From contig LR746281.1 of NCBI GenBank assembly GCA_902729315.2, forward strand, positions 2,726,501-2,790,500: DNA of 64,000 nt, written 5' to 3'. Every line of letters begins with the position of its first letter. The stretch's first letter is position 1. Made by a program: the position numbers and the translations under genes. Origin of the DNA: Spirodela intermedia. Lineage: Eukaryota; Streptophyta; Magnoliopsida; Alismatales; Araceae. Shown here piece after piece: positions 62,541 through 64,000 of the stretch. The notes beneath the pieces were generated by a model that had not been told where the DNA came from, searched no databases, and saw only the letters and a list, made by a program, of their open reading frames with translations.

Positions 62541-64000
62541 CCTTGTCCTAATCAGTAGTGGACTAGATTAGTAGGAAATGGTGATTGTAAGGTTTAGTTA
62601 TTTGAAGATTAAAAAGAGTCTTCTCAAGAGTATTTTTTTGTGTATGTTTGCAAAATAATGTAAGTTATGTATTCTCTTCATGATGGTCTAATTAATTATG
62701 TTAAAATTAATCTAAATATAGATAGTTATACATAAATTATATATTATAAGGTTATCATTGAGTTAAATCATATTTAAAGTGATTCATTAAAGTTTAGATA
62801 TTCAAGATTATATTATTTCTTATAAGAATGAGTATAAATATAAATTATGTGGAGATCAAGTCTTCTTCTAATTTTATCATGAGCTAAATTGAAAAATAAC
62901 ATCAAGAGGCTAGCCACCTCTTATTTATAGATAAGGGGTCATAATCTTTGGGTCACATTTCTAAAGTCATTTTTTGAGCATTCATATCTTTTTGAGGAAG
63001 TCATTGGATGACAAATTTGTGCTGATCTAAAAAGTCAACCCTATTCTTGAGCTTTCACGGATTCAAATATGATTCTTATTTCATTTTCGTTTTATTTTAT
63101 CATTATCTATTATCTCAACACTAGATCATTCATTTCCATATTATGTGGAACAATTTATTTTTCTAATATTTTGGCAAATGACTTGACAAGAGAATGACAA
63201 CAATCAACTCCAAGATGATGCTCTAAGATGCCATTGCTGGTGCCTGAAAAATAGAAGTCAAGTCAACCAACATCTTGAGCTAAAGTGGCCTAGTTATCTC
63301 ATTGATTAGCAAACCAAATATGGCATACTCTCTTGTCAGGTTTTTATGACTTCCTAGATAGTGCCTAACTTAATGTTTGATGAGTGGCTTTAGGTGGAGA
63401 TATTACCTGCTGGGAAGGTATGTCAACCCCACAATCTATAAGTCATTGTTGTAGGAGTAGAAGCTCCATGTGTCTGAGGAACCAAGGAAGATGGAGGCTA
63501 GTAAAGGGCTCATTTTGGCACCGACAGTCAAATGAGGAATAAACTTAAAAATGAACAAGAGGGTTTTCTTGCCCTAGAATAAAGGAGAAAAGAGAGTGTT
63601 GTTTGTGTGTTAATCAGAAGTGGTGTCCATCACACGTGTGAAACCAAGGTGCAACCTTTGGGATCGGTATGAGAAAGAGAAGTGAATTGATGGAGGCGGT
63701 AGAAATGAAGCCAACAAAGAAGAGCCATCAACCCAGATTTTCATATGAAGGTCTCCTAATTCCTGAACTGTTGGACTTATTGAAGGAGAAGATTGTCTCC
63801 ACAGAAAAAAAAAAAATCTTATGATAAATTCAGATAGGACATGTAAGTTTGTTGATACCAAGGTAGAGTTATGCACTTAGATTTGAAATATTTGAACTAT
63901 TATAGTAAGAGGGCCATTATGAAGGTGCCATGTAGCATGTAAAGATATCGTGGTAGTTTTTCAAGTGTTGGAAGTGTAGTGGGGAGAGAAGACATTTACA
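62541..64000. other. AT-rich intergenic DNA
   Basis: No gene, RNA or repeat could be supported. Composition and short decayed frames resemble the transposon-rich spacer at 5-18 kb, but I could not identify a domain or paired termini. Confidence 0.35.

Noticed and set aside
1-64000. Search for CRISPR arrays, tRNA or rRNA genes and phage or bacterial cassettes
   Set aside because: Nothing with the required repeat-spacer pattern, cloverleaf or operon structure was seen by eye; the window is plant nuclear DNA. A tRNAscan or Rfam run could still reveal small RNAs that I missed.

Overview
The window is nuclear DNA of a flowering plant. All ten confident genes are plant families, nine of them are split by plant-type introns, and the intergenic DNA is AT-rich with decayed Ty1/copia and Ty3/gypsy retrotransposons. 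Several first exons are very GC-rich (the MYB, stomatin-like, phosphatase and Kazal genes), which suggests a monocot, probably not a grass; that is an inference from composition only. I found no prokaryotic system, CRISPR array, rRNA or tRNA that I could support.

Layout. 1-4.7 kb: endosulfine/ARPP19-type phosphoprotein gene (+) with a long 5' leader region. 4.7-18.8 kb: retrotransposon graveyard. A 4,495-bp copia element with short LTRs and a perfect 5-bp target duplication (GTTTA) sits inside the integrase of an older, same-strand copia element, and gypsy fragments lie on the other strand. 18.9-21.4 kb: RhoGAP-family gene (-), head-to-head with a zinc-knuckle MYB repressor gene (+, 23.5-26.2 kb) across a 2.2-kb region containing a 166-bp tandem duplication. 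27.7-30.7 kb: RING-CH membrane E3 ligase (+). 31.7-32.2 kb: small acidic protein of unknown function (+). 32.6-33.3 kb: tandem repeats. 33.5-39.9 kb: mitochondrial stomatin-like protein (+). 40-43.4 kb: intergenic, with an unexplained GC-rich promoter-like block. 43.4-62.1 kb: four minus-strand genes: cinnamyl alcohol dehydrogenase of the CAD1 type, Kazal-domain secreted protein, purple acid phosphatase of the PAP29 type, and an organellar CCoAOMT-like methyltransferase spread over 8 kb. 62.1-64 kb: AT-rich intergenic DNA.

The genes do not form one pathway; this is an ordinary euchromatic gene neighbourhood. The details most worth a second look are a RhoGAP domain without its arginine finger, two GC-AG introns, two frame-neutral open introns that confuse gene models, altered active-site residues in the methyltransferase, and the nested retrotransposon structure. 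Exon boundaries were set by hand from splice signals, reading-frame continuity and remembered family consensus, so boundaries are firm where phases agree and family motifs run through, but no transcript evidence was available.
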